A stretch of 34,204 bases of DNA, taken from NCBI GenBank assembly GCA_902777835.1, contig CACYVC010000027.1, positions 1 through 34,204 of the forward strand, in the 5' to 3' direction. The translations under genes and the position numbers were made by a program. Below, piece after piece: positions 7,156 through 15,644 of the stretch; within the stretch, counting starts at the first letter, position 1; each line of letters starts with the position of its first letter. The stretch is from an uncultured Bacteroidales bacterium (lineage in GTDB: Bacteria > Bacteroidota > Bacteroidia > Bacteroidales > Muribaculaceae). The notes under the pieces are model-generated. The model searched no databases and had not been told where the DNA came from. It saw only the letters and a program-made list of their open reading frames with translations.

Positions 7156-7254
7156 ATTTTTTGCAACTTTTTTTCAAAAAAATTGCATTTCCTGCGTTTT
7201 TAGCTCCTTACCACTATAAAATATAGGTCTTTTTTATGCAAAAAATAGCCTCGT

Positions 7255-7288
7255 TTTGCATTTAAATGAAAAAACTATCATATTTTTG
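7255..7288 (+). promoter_or_regulatory. Candidate distal promoter of the HTH gene
   Basis: TTTG (7255-7258), 22 bases, then exact -7 box TATTTTTG (7281-7288). The spacing is one base longer than usual. It would give a leader of about 115 bases. Confidence 0.45.
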
Positions 7289-7339
7289 CTACTAAAAGGG
7301 GTAGTTTTAACGAAAAAGAATGAAAAAAACTCATAATTA

Positions 7340-7371
7340 TTTGGAAATTATGTCATTATGTTTTTATTTTG
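7340..7371 (+). promoter_or_regulatory. Candidate proximal promoter of the HTH gene
   Basis: TTTG (7340-7343), 20 bases, then TTATTTTG (7364-7371), one base off the TAnnTTTG consensus. Ideal spacing, about 37 bases before the chosen ATG. Confidence 0.5.
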
Positions 7372-7407
7372 CGAGGAAAAATATTGAAAATTAATAGAGA
7401 CAATCAA

Positions 7408-7623
7408 ATGACAAACACCACTAAAGATTTAACGGTGCGAGAACGTGAAGTTCTAAAGTTTCTTGTCGAGGGTTTGAGCAGCCGTGAGATTGCCGAAAAG
7501 TTGTATATCTCAATAAATACTGTTCAGTATCACCGCAAGCAATTGTTGCACAAGACTGACTCGCGCAACGTTGCCGAACTCATTGGTAAGGCCTACAGAT
7601 TAAAATTAATTGACCTAGATTGA
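7408..7623 (+). CDS. Stand-alone LuxR/GerE-type HTH regulator
   Basis: 71 residues consisting almost entirely of a LuxR/FixJ C-terminal DNA-binding domain. LTVREREVLKFLVEGLSSRE (about 8-27) is the canonical start, followed by IAEKLYISINTVQYHRKQLL with the recognition helix. There is no receiver or sensor domain, so it is either an autonomous DNA-binding protein or acts through protein partners. An in-frame TTG at 7369 would extend it by 13 residues but overlaps a likely -7 box, so ATG 7408 is used. It is monocistronic, between tRNA-Asp (divergent) and serS (convergent), with its own terminator. Targets cannot be inferred. Confidence 0.85.
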   Translation: MTNTTKDLTVREREVLKFLVEGLSSREIAEKLYISINTVQYHRKQLLHKTDSRNVAELIGKAYRLKLIDLD

Positions 7624-7663
7624 TACACACCAAAGAATGAATCATCAAGGTATAGTAATGATT

Positions 7664-7692
7664 AACCATCCCAAGAATATTCTAGGGATGGT
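7664..7692 (+). terminator. Terminator of the HTH gene, possibly bidirectional
   Basis: AACCATCCC pairs with GGGATGGTT over 9 bp. The interior AGAAT/ATTCT can extend the stem past an A-A mismatch. TTTTATTATT follows on the plus strand. On the minus strand the tail is weaker (TTAATCATT), but it could also end the long division operon after serS. Confidence 0.8.
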
Positions 7693-7725
7693 TTTATTAT
7701 TCTACAAGACTTCTGTATAGTTTAG

Positions 7726-8997
7726 TTAGTCGATAATCTCAAAACCAGTGTAGGGTTGCAGAGCCTTGGGGATGCGGATGCCTTCGGGTGTCTGATTGTT
7801 CTCAAGCAGAGCAGCCACGATGCGTGGCAATGCCAATGCCGAGCCGTTGAGGGTGTGGCACAGGTGAGTCTTCTTGTCATCGCCACGATAACGGCACTTG
7901 AGGCGGTTGGCCTGATAGGTCTCGAAATTAGAGACAGAGCTAACCTCCAACCAGCGCTTTTGAGCTGCGCTCCACACCTCGAAGTCGAAGGTTATTGCGC
8001 TAGTGAAGCTCATATCGCCACCACAAAGCCTGAGGATGTGCCATGGCAGCTCAAGTTTCTCGAGCAGCCCCTGCACATGGTCTTTCATCTCCTCGAGGGC
8101 GGCATAGCTGTCCTCAGGACGCTCAATGCGTACAATCTCCACCTTGTCGAACTGATGCAGACGGTTAAGGCCGCGCACGTCCTTGCCATAGGATCCTGCC
8201 TCGCGGCGGAAGCATGCGCTGTAAGCACAGTTCTTCTTGGGGAGATCTTCCTGGTTGATGATCACATCACGATAAATGTTGGTTACAGGCACCTCTGCAG
8301 TGGGGATAAGGTAAAAGTTATCTACCTGGCAGTGATACATCTGTCCCTCCTTATCGGGGAGCTGGCCTGTACCTAGTCCCGACGCCTCGTTCACCACCAG
8401 TGGAGGCTCTATCTCCACATAGCCTGCCTTGCTTGCCTCGTCGAGGAAGAACTGGATGAGGGCACGCTGCAACTTGGCACCCTTGCCCACATACACGGGG
8501 AAGCCGGCACCAGTGATTTTCACGCCTAAGTCAAAATCTATGAGGTTGTATTTCTTGGCTAAATCCCAATGTGGCAGGGCATCATCACCCAGATGTGGCT
8601 CAGGACCGCCGGTCTTCTCCACCACGTTGTCCTCGGCGGTACGGCCTTCGGGCACTGCGTCGCAGGGCAAATTGGGGATGGAGAGCAATATCTCGGTAAT
8701 CTCATTGGCGGCAGCACTCATCGTGTCGTCGATTTCTTTGTTGGTGGTCTTGAGCTGAGCCACTGCGGCCTTAGCCTGCTCGGCTTCGTCGCGCTTGCCC
8801 TGCTTCATCAGGGCACCAATCTGCGCTGCCATCTTGTTGAGTTGCGAAGCATTATCGTCGCGCTGCTTCTGCGCGGCACGGCGCTGCTTGTCGAGTTCTA
8901 CAATTCTCATTATTGGCTCTCGAGCATCAAAGTGCTTAACAGCAAGCCTCTCAATCACATGCTCGGGATTCTCGTTGATTACTTGTAAAGTTAGCAT
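7726..8997 (-). CDS. serS: Seryl-tRNA synthetase
   Basis: 423 residues, normal length for this class II synthetase, which charges tRNA-Ser with serine in the cytoplasm. The N-terminal charged helical arm (about 30-105) is the antiparallel coiled coil that grips the long variable arm of tRNA-Ser. Motif 1 lies around 192-202, the serine-binding IPTAEV at 231-236, motif 2 (FRREAGSYG) at 263-271 and motif 3 (GSALALPRIVAALLE) at 385-399. It is the last gene of the minus-strand division run, 103 bases after ftsZ with no terminator or clear promoter between, so it may be read through from the dcw genes. Confidence 0.97.
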   Translation of the reverse strand: MLTLQVINENPEHVIERLAVKHFDAREPIMRIVELDKQRRAAQKQRDDNASQLNKMAAQIGALMKQGKRDEAEQAKAAVAQLKTTNKEIDDTMSAAANEITEILLSIPNLPCDAVPEGRTAEDNVVEKTGGPEPHLGDDALPHWDLAKKYNLIDFDLGVKITGAGFPVYVGKGAKLQRALIQFFLDEASKAGYVEIEPPLVVNEASGLGTGQLPDKEGQMYHCQVDNFYLIPTAEVPVTNIYRDVIINQEDLPKKNCAYSACFRREAGSYGKDVRGLNRLHQFDKVEIVRIERPEDSYAALEEMKDHVQGLLEKLELPWHILRLCGGDMSFTSAITFDFEVWSAAQKRWLEVSSVSNFETYQANRLKCRYRGDDKKTHLCHTLNGSALALPRIVAALLENNQTPEGIRIPKALQPYTGFEIID

Positions 8998-9029
8998 ATA
9001 TAGTTTTTATTTTAGGGTTCCAACATCCT

Positions 9030-9085
9030 AGAAATACTAGATCCACTAGAACTTCCAGATTATCTAACAGATGAAGCATAGCTCA
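9030..9085 (-). repeat. Degenerate 9-bp repeat tract between ftsZ and serS
   Basis: About five degenerate units with a 9-bp period centred on CTAGA: CCTAGAAAT ACTAGATCC ACTAGAACT, then two decayed units. A similar tract sits between murG and murC. Confidence 0.55.
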
Positions 9086-9100
9086 TCCTCTACTTAGCAC

Positions 9101-10525
9101 TTAATCTCCAAATGATATCGTTCCTGTAGTGCTGCCTTTCTTCTTAGCGATGGGCGAAGCGGGTTTTGCTGGAGCGGGTTTTGCTGGAGCGCTCTGCAAC
9201 TCGCGGAACACGTTCTTCACTTGCTGGTCGCGCTTGAAGGCAGGGTTCTTCTCGAGCAGGTCAACTATCTCGTCGTTGTCGATATCCTCGGGACGCAGCA
9301 CGATATATTGTGCCATAGCGCGCTCCAGATCAAGGTCGTAGTACTTAGGACCATATTCCTGCTCTATGCGGCTGGTTGCCGACACGGTCTTCGACTCGCC
9401 CTTCTTCTCGCCCTCGGCTATCGCCGTCTCGGCGTCGAGCGACACATTAAATCCCGATGCAAGCATGGTGATCTTAATTTTATCGCCGAGCGTATCATCA
9501 TAGGCCACACCCCAAATCATATCGTGGTCAAGGGTGAACTGAGCCATAAAGTTCTTCATCTCGTCAATCTCGCTCATCTTGAACTCATCCTTAGCATTGC
9601 GAGAATAGTAGATGTTCATCAAAATGCGCTGCGAACCATAGATGTCGCGGTTCTTGAGCAATGGCGAATTAAGAGCGTCTTGAATGGCCTTAGTCACACG
9701 CTGCTCACCCTCACCGAAACCAGAACTGATGATTGCCACGCCACCTTCGCGCAAAGTGGTGTTCACATCGTTGAAGTCGAGGTTGATATAGCCATCAACA
9801 TTAATCATGTCGCTGATGCTGCGAGCTGCCACCGACAGGGTGTCGTCGGCCTTACCAAAAGCGTTCATGAAGTTCAGGTCGGGGTATATTTCGCTTAAGC
9901 GCTCATTGTTGATGATAAGCAGGGCATCGACATACTTCTGCATCTCGTCGGCACCGCTAAGCGCCTTGATAATTTTCTTTTTACCCTCAAAGAGGAAGGG
10001 GATGGTGACGATACCTATGGTGAGCACGCCCTTCTCGCGGGCAATGCGAGCCACCACAGGAGCAGCGCCTGTTCCGGTACCACCACCCATACCAGCGGTG
10101 ATGAACACCATCTTGGTCTCGTCATCAAAGAGAGAGGCGATTTCGGCCTCACTCTCCTCGGCGGCCTGCTTAGCCAGCTCAGGCTTATTGCCGGCACCAA
10201 GTCCAAAGGTGGTGTTAGGGCCAATGAGCACCCTATTGGGCACTGGTGAGTTGTTCAGGGCTTGTCGGTCGGTGTTCATCACCACAAACGACACGCCATT
10301 TATATTTTGTTTATACATGTGGTTGATGGCATTGTTACCACCACCACCTATACCAATCACCTTTATCAAGCAGGGTTCTCTCTTCTCATCAGGAGTCTCA
10401 CGGTTACCAAACCCAGGGTCGGCTTCAATCTCTCCAAAGATGTCTTTCTGCTCGGGCATCAATGGCGTTTTGTTCTCGCTAGCATTGATATTGCTTGCAT
10501 TGCCGTCTTTAACATTTTTTTCCAT
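9101..10525 (-). CDS. ftsZ: Cell division GTPase FtsZ
   Basis: 474 residues. Tubulin-like GTPase that polymerises into the division ring at midcell. After a non-conserved N-terminal segment of about 50 residues come GIGGGGNNAINHM (58-70), the tubulin signature GGGTGTGAAP (148-156) and the synergy loop NLDFNDV (248-254), where most FtsZ have DFADV. The C-terminal part has a linker with NPAFKRD, then a Pro/Ala/Lys-rich stretch ending TISFGD. I do not see a clear copy of the C-terminal peptide that binds FtsA in proteobacteria; NPAFKR may be its equivalent. It lies 64 bases downstream of ftsA in the same direction. Confidence 0.97.
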   Translation of the reverse strand: MEKNVKDGNASNINASENKTPLMPEQKDIFGEIEADPGFGNRETPDEKREPCLIKVIGIGGGGNNAINHMYKQNINGVSFVVMNTDRQALNNSPVPNRVLIGPNTTFGLGAGNKPELAKQAAEESEAEIASLFDDETKMVFITAGMGGGTGTGAAPVVARIAREKGVLTIGIVTIPFLFEGKKKIIKALSGADEMQKYVDALLIINNERLSEIYPDLNFMNAFGKADDTLSVAARSISDMINVDGYINLDFNDVNTTLREGGVAIISSGFGEGEQRVTKAIQDALNSPLLKNRDIYGSQRILMNIYYSRNAKDEFKMSEIDEMKNFMAQFTLDHDMIWGVAYDDTLGDKIKITMLASGFNVSLDAETAIAEGEKKGESKTVSATSRIEQEYGPKYYDLDLERAMAQYIVLRPEDIDNDEIVDLLEKNPAFKRDQQVKNVFRELQSAPAKPAPAKPASPIAKKKGSTTGTISFGD

Positions 10526-10589
10526 ATATGTCTTGATGTTGTTTACTAGTGAAAAATCTATTGATCAATTTGCCAGGGTAATGGTGAAT

Positions 10590-11969
10590 CTACTCTTCGT
10601 CGTCTTCTTCGGGTTCTTTTATCAAATTCTCCATCTTTTTGCGTGCCTTCTCGAGCCACGACACCTTCCTTTGGCGTCTAGGTTCGGGGCGCAGTTCACT
10701 AGGTTCATTCCTAGAGGGCGTAGGTCGATCGGGTTCCTCGCGGAAGCGGCCATAGCCTGAGTCGACGCCATCGTCAGTGCCACGATTGCCATAGTCGGGA
10801 GCTACAAAGTCTTCATCGCCGCCGCCATAGGTGTTGAGACGCACACACGACTGATTGTAGGGCAATTTCTGGGCCGCATTCGAGAGCAGTGAGAAGAGCT
10901 GCACATACTCTGCGCGATTGATGTTGTGATCGAGGATGTTAAGGTTCTTGGGATAGGAACCCATGCGCACTTTAAGCTTAATCTCATCCTCGATGCGGCG
11001 GGCAATGCCTTGAAGCTGAGCGCCACCGCCTATGAGCACTATATTGTGCAGGTCAACAATCTTCACACCAGCATAAGAAATCTGCTGCTTGATGTTGGCG
11101 ATAATCTCGCCAGTGCGAGCAGTTATATAGTTGGCAGCATCAGTAGAGTTCACGCCTTCTATCGAGATGTGGTCCACATTCTTGTCGAGTGGGTTACTGA
11201 TGTTCTTCTTCACACGCTCAGCAGTGTCTTCAAGCACGTTGAGGCCCATCGTGATGTCGCGGGTTATGTTACGACCACCTAATGGCAAGGTTATGAGATA
11301 CACCAACGAGCCATCTTTGTAAATCGACACCGTAGTTGTCTCAGCGCCCAAATCTACGAGCATGCAGCCTAGCGACTTCTCCGATGGCTCCAGAATCTCG
11401 TCGGCCACCACAAGTGGGGTGACAAGATACTCGCGTACACGCGTTGAACCGCTCATCACACGGTCAAGATTGAGCTTAAGGTTAGGTTTGGCAACTATCA
11501 GGTTGAGCTTGATATTGATGTTCGAGCCAAACTGTCCGCTCGGACTCTTGGTCTCGTTCTTATCCACATAGTAGGTGCGGGGCACCACCTTTATAGTCTC
11601 GTAGTTCTTGATGGGGTCACGACCAGCCTCGCTCACTATGCGGTCGAGCACATCATCGGTAATGGGAACTGTAGCGTCGAGGGTGTGGTTCACCTCGGTG
11701 GGTTCGCTGTGCAGCGAACGTCCACTGAATCCCACAAACACCTCATCGATAGTGCCATCGATGCGGTTTTCAAGTTTACGGATAATGCTGTTGATGCATC
11801 CTTTTGTGTTTTCCACGTTCTGCACGCATCCATGCCTAACGCTGTTGATGAGTTTCTCCACTTCGAGATGATTGATTTGCACATATCCGGCGTTAGTCTT
11901 CTCGGCTATGGCACCCACAATCTTCGAACTGCCAATCTCTAAAGCTGCTATGTATTGTGACTTGCTCAT
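10590..11969 (-). CDS. ftsA: Cell division protein FtsA
   Basis: 459 residues. Actin-like ATPase that tethers FtsZ filaments to the inner membrane. It starts YIAALEIGSSKIVGAIAEK, the phosphate-1 region. GAETTTVSIYKDG (mid-protein) and VLIGGGAQLQGIARRIEDE (C-terminal third) are the other nucleotide-binding elements. After a long Arg/Glu/Pro-rich linker, SWLEKARKKMENLI (437-450) forms the expected amphipathic membrane-targeting helix, followed by a strongly acidic end (EPEEDDEE). FtsA proteins usually end near that helix; the acidic cap is a small oddity. It lies 62 bases after ftsQ. Confidence 0.96.
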   Translation of the reverse strand: MSKSQYIAALEIGSSKIVGAIAEKTNAGYVQINHLEVEKLINSVRHGCVQNVENTKGCINSIIRKLENRIDGTIDEVFVGFSGRSLHSEPTEVNHTLDATVPITDDVLDRIVSEAGRDPIKNYETIKVVPRTYYVDKNETKSPSGQFGSNINIKLNLIVAKPNLKLNLDRVMSGSTRVREYLVTPLVVADEILEPSEKSLGCMLVDLGAETTTVSIYKDGSLVYLITLPLGGRNITRDITMGLNVLEDTAERVKKNISNPLDKNVDHISIEGVNSTDAANYITARTGEIIANIKQQISYAGVKIVDLHNIVLIGGGAQLQGIARRIEDEIKLKVRMGSYPKNLNILDHNINRAEYVQLFSLLSNAAQKLPYNQSCVRLNTYGGGDEDFVAPDYGNRGTDDGVDSGYGRFREEPDRPTPSRNEPSELRPEPRRQRKVSWLEKARKKMENLIKEPEEDDEE

Positions 11970-12031
11970 ATATAAGTGAGTGTTAAGTGTTTAGTTTCAA
12001 TTTTTATGTGGTGACAAGATTGCCTTGTCGG

Positions 12032-13063
12032 TTAAGTAGATTTCTTCTTAGGAGTTTCCTTGGGCTTTTCCTTGGGAGTCTCCTTGGGTTTTTCCTTAGG
12101 TTTCTCTTTTTCCTTAGGGGTCTCCTTGGGTGGTTGCTGCTCAGGTGGTTTCTTCACATCCTCCTTGTTCTCGCCATTGGTGGCAGCAGGTGTGGAAGTT
12201 AGAGGCTTTGAGGATGTCTTCTCGGGAGTCATCTTGTTGATTGGTGCCTTGCTGTCGCTGCTCACCCGCATAGTGCCAGGATCATCGGGAAGTTCGTCCT
12301 CATTGGGGTCATAGACTCTCTGAACCTCCACCAGTTTATCGCGCCTTGTAGCCACAACCTGATAGTCCCACTTCACCGAGATGGTGTCATAATACATCCA
12401 GCCCTTAACTGGCATCACCTTGTTGTAGAACAACTTAAGTTTCTTGAACTTCGACTCAAAATCGCTACAGTTGCCTATGTTTATCACATGGCCCTCTATT
12501 GACGGCACCAGAATGATGTTGTTGGTGTCCTTGATGCAGTACATAGTCACTAGGGCCTTAAGCGCAGAGTCGCTCTCAACATACTGCACCAATGGCAGCA
12601 GTCGTTGAGGCGTGAAACGTTTAGTGAAATGCCCCTGAACAACAGGCACATCCATGCTGCATTCAGCAACGGCGTCCATGCGCTTGCCTTGCTTGTTGAC
12701 ATAATAGGACTGGTCGCCGTCGAAGACACGCATCACGGGAACAATCTGTGACACCTTAATCTTCAGGCAACCGCCATTGACAAACATGCAATCTACCGTC
12801 TCGATATACTGCGACTGAGATAACACCTTCTCTATTTCCTCCACATTGATTTGCCACACGGGCATATTCTTGACAACGATGTGCTTTTTCTTAAGTTCAT
12901 TGATAACGTAGGCAGGAGTGACAAAGTTCACACCTTCGTTGTTCTCAATCTCTACCTTGACCTCAGAACACACCTCATCACGACTCTTGCCTCTCGCCCA
13001 GTAGGCTCCTCCTAAGAGCAGAGCCAAGAGTACTACAAGCAATATGTAACGCGCATATTTCAA
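12032..13063 (-). CDS. ftsQ: Cell division protein FtsQ with long Lys/Pro/Glu tail
   Basis: 343 residues. Bitopic division protein of the FtsQ-FtsL-FtsB type complex: a short cytoplasmic start, one membrane helix (about 5-22), then a periplasmic POTRA-like and beta region to about 250. Beyond that, residues 255-343 are low complexity and end in repeats of KPKE/TPKEKPKET. Bacteroidetes FtsQ proteins are, as I recall, about 240-260 residues, so the tail of about 90 residues is extra. A basic Pro-rich tail in the periplasm could contact peptidoglycan or span the envelope, but this is inference. Its start overlaps the murC stop by 4 bases (ATGA), implying translational coupling. Confidence 0.85.
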   Translation of the reverse strand: MKYARYILLVVLLALLLGGAYWARGKSRDEVCSEVKVEIENNEGVNFVTPAYVINELKKKHIVVKNMPVWQINVEEIEKVLSQSQYIETVDCMFVNGGCLKIKVSQIVPVMRVFDGDQSYYVNKQGKRMDAVAECSMDVPVVQGHFTKRFTPQRLLPLVQYVESDSALKALVTMYCIKDTNNIILVPSIEGHVINIGNCSDFESKFKKLKLFYNKVMPVKGWMYYDTISVKWDYQVVATRRDKLVEVQRVYDPNEDELPDDPGTMRVSSDSKAPINKMTPEKTSSKPLTSTPAATNGENKEDVKKPPEQQPPKETPKEKEKPKEKPKETPKEKPKETPKKKST

Positions 13064-14442
13064 CGTGTCTGCTTTTTAACTTCTTCGCAAATCTGGGGCA
13101 ACAAATCAATGATGTCGCCTGCCCCAAGTACTAATAAAATATCAAAATTAAGCAAATGTATCGACTTAATCAAATTTTCTTTGGAATAAATTGATTTTTT
13201 CGCACATTTCACATCTTTTAATATAATTTCGCTCGTTATTCCCTCGATTGGAAGCTCACGAGCGGGATAAATTGGCAACAATATCACCTCGTCGGCATTA
13301 GAGAGGGCATCGGCAAACTCTGGAGCAAAATCACGGGTGCGGGTGTAGAGGTGAGGCTGGAACATCACCGTCAACTTGCGACCAGCATAGAGATCGCGCA
13401 CACTCTTGATGCTCGCCTTGAGTTCGTTAGGATGATGGGCATAGTCGTCGATTACCACCTTGCCATGCTCCCCTGGTTCCTTGAGCCAGAACTCAAAGCG
13501 GCGCTTGGCGCCCTGGAACGTGGCAATAGCCTCGCGCATCGCCTCGGGAGCAATACCCTCTAAGCGGCACGCTGCCATCGCGGCTATCGCGTTCTCGATG
13601 TTGATATCTACTGGCACACCAAGCTTTATGTCGGCAATCGTCTCCCATGGAGTCACCATGTCGAAGACTATCTCACCATTGCCCTTGCGCACATTTGCAG
13701 CATGGAAATCGCCATCTTCTTTGGAATAGGTGTAAATCTTAACACCCTCGGCCACGCGGGGCTTCAGTGCAAGACCAGTGTGCACTATCAAAGCGCCATC
13801 GCTGCGCACCAGCTCGGTAAAGTGAGCAAAACCCTCGAGATAGTTCTCATAGTTGCCATAAATGTCAAGATGGTCGGGATCGGTGCTGGTAACAACAGCA
13901 ATATAAGGCTTCAAATGATGAAACGAGCGGTCAAACTCGTCGGCCTCAATAACCGAATAGGAACTCTCAGGCGCCAGCAGGAAATTACTGTCGTAATTGC
14001 GCAACACACCGCCCAAGAAGGCATTGCAACCTACGCCGGCCACGGTAAGGATGTGCGCTGCCATGCTCGATGTGGTGGTCTTGCCATGAGTGCCGGCAAA
14101 GCATAAACCTTTGCTGCTCTCGGTGACGAGACCGAGCACCTTGGCGCGCTTCACCACCTCAAAACCGTTTTCACGGAAATATCGGAGGCCGGCATGACTG
14201 TCGGGAACAGCAGGAGTATAAACCACCAGCGTGGTCTCCGGGTCGCGGCAGTAGTCAGGGATAAGACTTGGATTTTCGTCAAAGACGATTTCCACTCCCT
14301 CTTCTACAAGAGCGTGAGTCAACTCACTGGGTGTACGGTCATAACCCGCAACTTTCTTGCCTAGAGCAAGGAAATAGCGCTCCAGGGCAGCCATTCCTAT
14401 GCCGCCTGCACCTACAAAATATAATGACTTGTAATCTTTCAT
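13060..14442 (-). CDS. murC: UDP-N-acetylmuramate--L-alanine ligase
   Basis: 460 residues. ATP-dependent cytoplasmic ligase that adds L-Ala to UDP-MurNAc, the first amino acid of the peptidoglycan stem. Visible features: the N-terminal nucleotide-binding FVGAGGIGMAALERYF (9-24), the ATP-binding P-loop GTHGKTTT (117-124), the central Mur ligase region with DEFDRSFHHL, and the C-terminal domain with IDDYAHHPNELKASI. Length is normal. It overlaps ftsQ by 4 bases and is separated from murG by an 86-base gap filled with a 9-bp repeat. Confidence 0.97.
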   Translation of the reverse strand: MKDYKSLYFVGAGGIGMAALERYFLALGKKVAGYDRTPSELTHALVEEGVEIVFDENPSLIPDYCRDPETTLVVYTPAVPDSHAGLRYFRENGFEVVKRAKVLGLVTESSKGLCFAGTHGKTTTSSMAAHILTVAGVGCNAFLGGVLRNYDSNFLLAPESSYSVIEADEFDRSFHHLKPYIAVVTSTDPDHLDIYGNYENYLEGFAHFTELVRSDGALIVHTGLALKPRVAEGVKIYTYSKEDGDFHAANVRKGNGEIVFDMVTPWETIADIKLGVPVDINIENAIAAMAACRLEGIAPEAMREAIATFQGAKRRFEFWLKEPGEHGKVVIDDYAHHPNELKASIKSVRDLYAGRKLTVMFQPHLYTRTRDFAPEFADALSNADEVILLPIYPARELPIEGITSEIILKDVKCAKKSIYSKENLIKSIHLLNFDILLVLGAGDIIDLLPQICEEVKKQTR

Positions 14443-14454
14443 AGATTTGAAATT

Positions 14455-14522
14455 TGAGTTCTTGATATTCTAGTTCTTCTAGAATTTCTAGATAATCTAG
14501 ATAGTCTAGAACTTAACACTTA
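14455..14522 (-). repeat. 9-bp repeat tract between murG and murC
   Basis: CTAGA-centred units with a 9-bp period (TTCTAGAAT TTCTAGATA ATCTAGATA GTCTAGAAC) run into an AACACTTAA stretch. The CTAGA/TCTAG cores are self-complementary, so the tract can fold into several alternative hairpins. Confidence 0.8.
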
Positions 14523-14528
14523 AAAGAC

Positions 14529-15644
14529 TTACTTCGCTATTTGCAGCACTTTATCTACAATGATTTCGGCCGAGTCGCGCAACGCCATCTTCGAGACGTT
14601 CTCGCTAAGCATCTGGAGCACACGTTCTTCTTCTATTGTGCTAAGCATCACGTCAACCAGTTTGAAACCAGCATCTTTGTCGGGAATCATAAGAGCGGCA
14701 TTGCGGCCAACGAGCGCCATCGCATTCTTGGTCTGATGGTCTTCAGCGACATTAGGCGATGGAATAAGCAACGAGGCCTTGCCAAGCAACTGCAGCTCAC
14801 TGATAGAACTGGCGCCAGCACGTGAAATCACCAGATCGGCAGCACGGTAGGCCAAGTCCATATTACTGATAAACGGCATCTGCTTGATATTGGTGACCTG
14901 TGACGAGATAAGGGCTTCGCGGCAACGCTCGTCATAGATGCGTCCCGACTGCCATATCACCTGCACATCGTCGTGCTTGCCAATGGTGCGCAGCCCGGCG
15001 ATGATGCTATCGTTGATGGTGCGGGCTCCTAAGCTTCCGCCTACTATAAGTATAGTGCGTTTATTAGGGTCGAGGTCAAACGCCTTGCGAGCCTCTTCAG
15101 GAGTGGCGTCACACTCTAGCAACGAGCGGCGCACGGGATTGCCTGTGAGCACTATCTTCTCGGCAGGGAAATAGCGCTCCATGCCCTCGTAGGCCACACA
15201 GATGTACTTCGCTTTCTTGGCAAGGAGCTTGTTGGCAACACCGGCATAGGAGTTCTGCTCTTGCAGCAAGGTGGGGATGTCGCGCTTCTGGCACTCGCGC
15301 AACATAGGTCCGCTGGCATAGCCACCCACACCCACTGCCACGCTGGGTTGGAATTCCTCAAGGATGTCGCGCGCCATCGCCATGCTCTTATGGAGCTGAT
15401 AGAGCACCTTGAAATTGCGCCACAGGCGCTTGCGGTCGAAACCCACCACTGGCAAGCCTTTAATCTCATAGCCTGCTGCTGGCACTCGCTCCATTTCCAT
15501 GCGTCCCTCAGCACCTACAAACAAAATATCTGCCTGAGGTACCCTTCGCTTAATTTCGTTGGCTATCGATAAAGCGGGAAAGATGTGTCCACCTGTTCCT
15601 CCGCCACTTATCAATACTTTTAGTTTATTAGTTTTTCCACTCAT
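14529..15644 (-). CDS. murG: Lipid II synthase (undecaprenyl-PP-MurNAc-pentapeptide GlcNAc transferase)
   Basis: 371 residues. Inner-membrane-associated GT-B glycosyltransferase that adds GlcNAc to lipid I to give lipid II. The N-terminal loop ISGGGTGGHIFPALSIA (12-28) contains the MurG GGTGGH motif. GVGGYASGPML (about 105-115) is the second Gly-rich motif, and VGGSLGARTIND (about 200-211) the C-domain donor site. VISRAGASSISELQLLGK matches the UDP-GlcNAc-binding region. The start lies inside the end of ftsW (17-base overlap). Confidence 0.97.
   Translation of the reverse strand: MSGKTNKLKVLISGGGTGGHIFPALSIANEIKRRVPQADILFVGAEGRMEMERVPAAGYEIKGLPVVGFDRKRLWRNFKVLYQLHKSMAMARDILEEFQPSVAVGVGGYASGPMLRECQKRDIPTLLQEQNSYAGVANKLLAKKAKYICVAYEGMERYFPAEKIVLTGNPVRRSLLECDATPEEARKAFDLDPNKRTILIVGGSLGARTINDSIIAGLRTIGKHDDVQVIWQSGRIYDERCREALISSQVTNIKQMPFISNMDLAYRAADLVISRAGASSISELQLLGKASLLIPSPNVAEDHQTKNAMALVGRNAALMIPDKDAGFKLVDVMLSTIEEERVLQMLSENVSKMALRDSAEIIVDKVLQIAK

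Noticed and set aside
9807-10760. 317-residue plus-strand frame opposite ftsZ and the end of ftsA
   Set aside because: It lies antisense to two conserved genes, crosses their intergenic gap and shows no domain; typical shadow frame.
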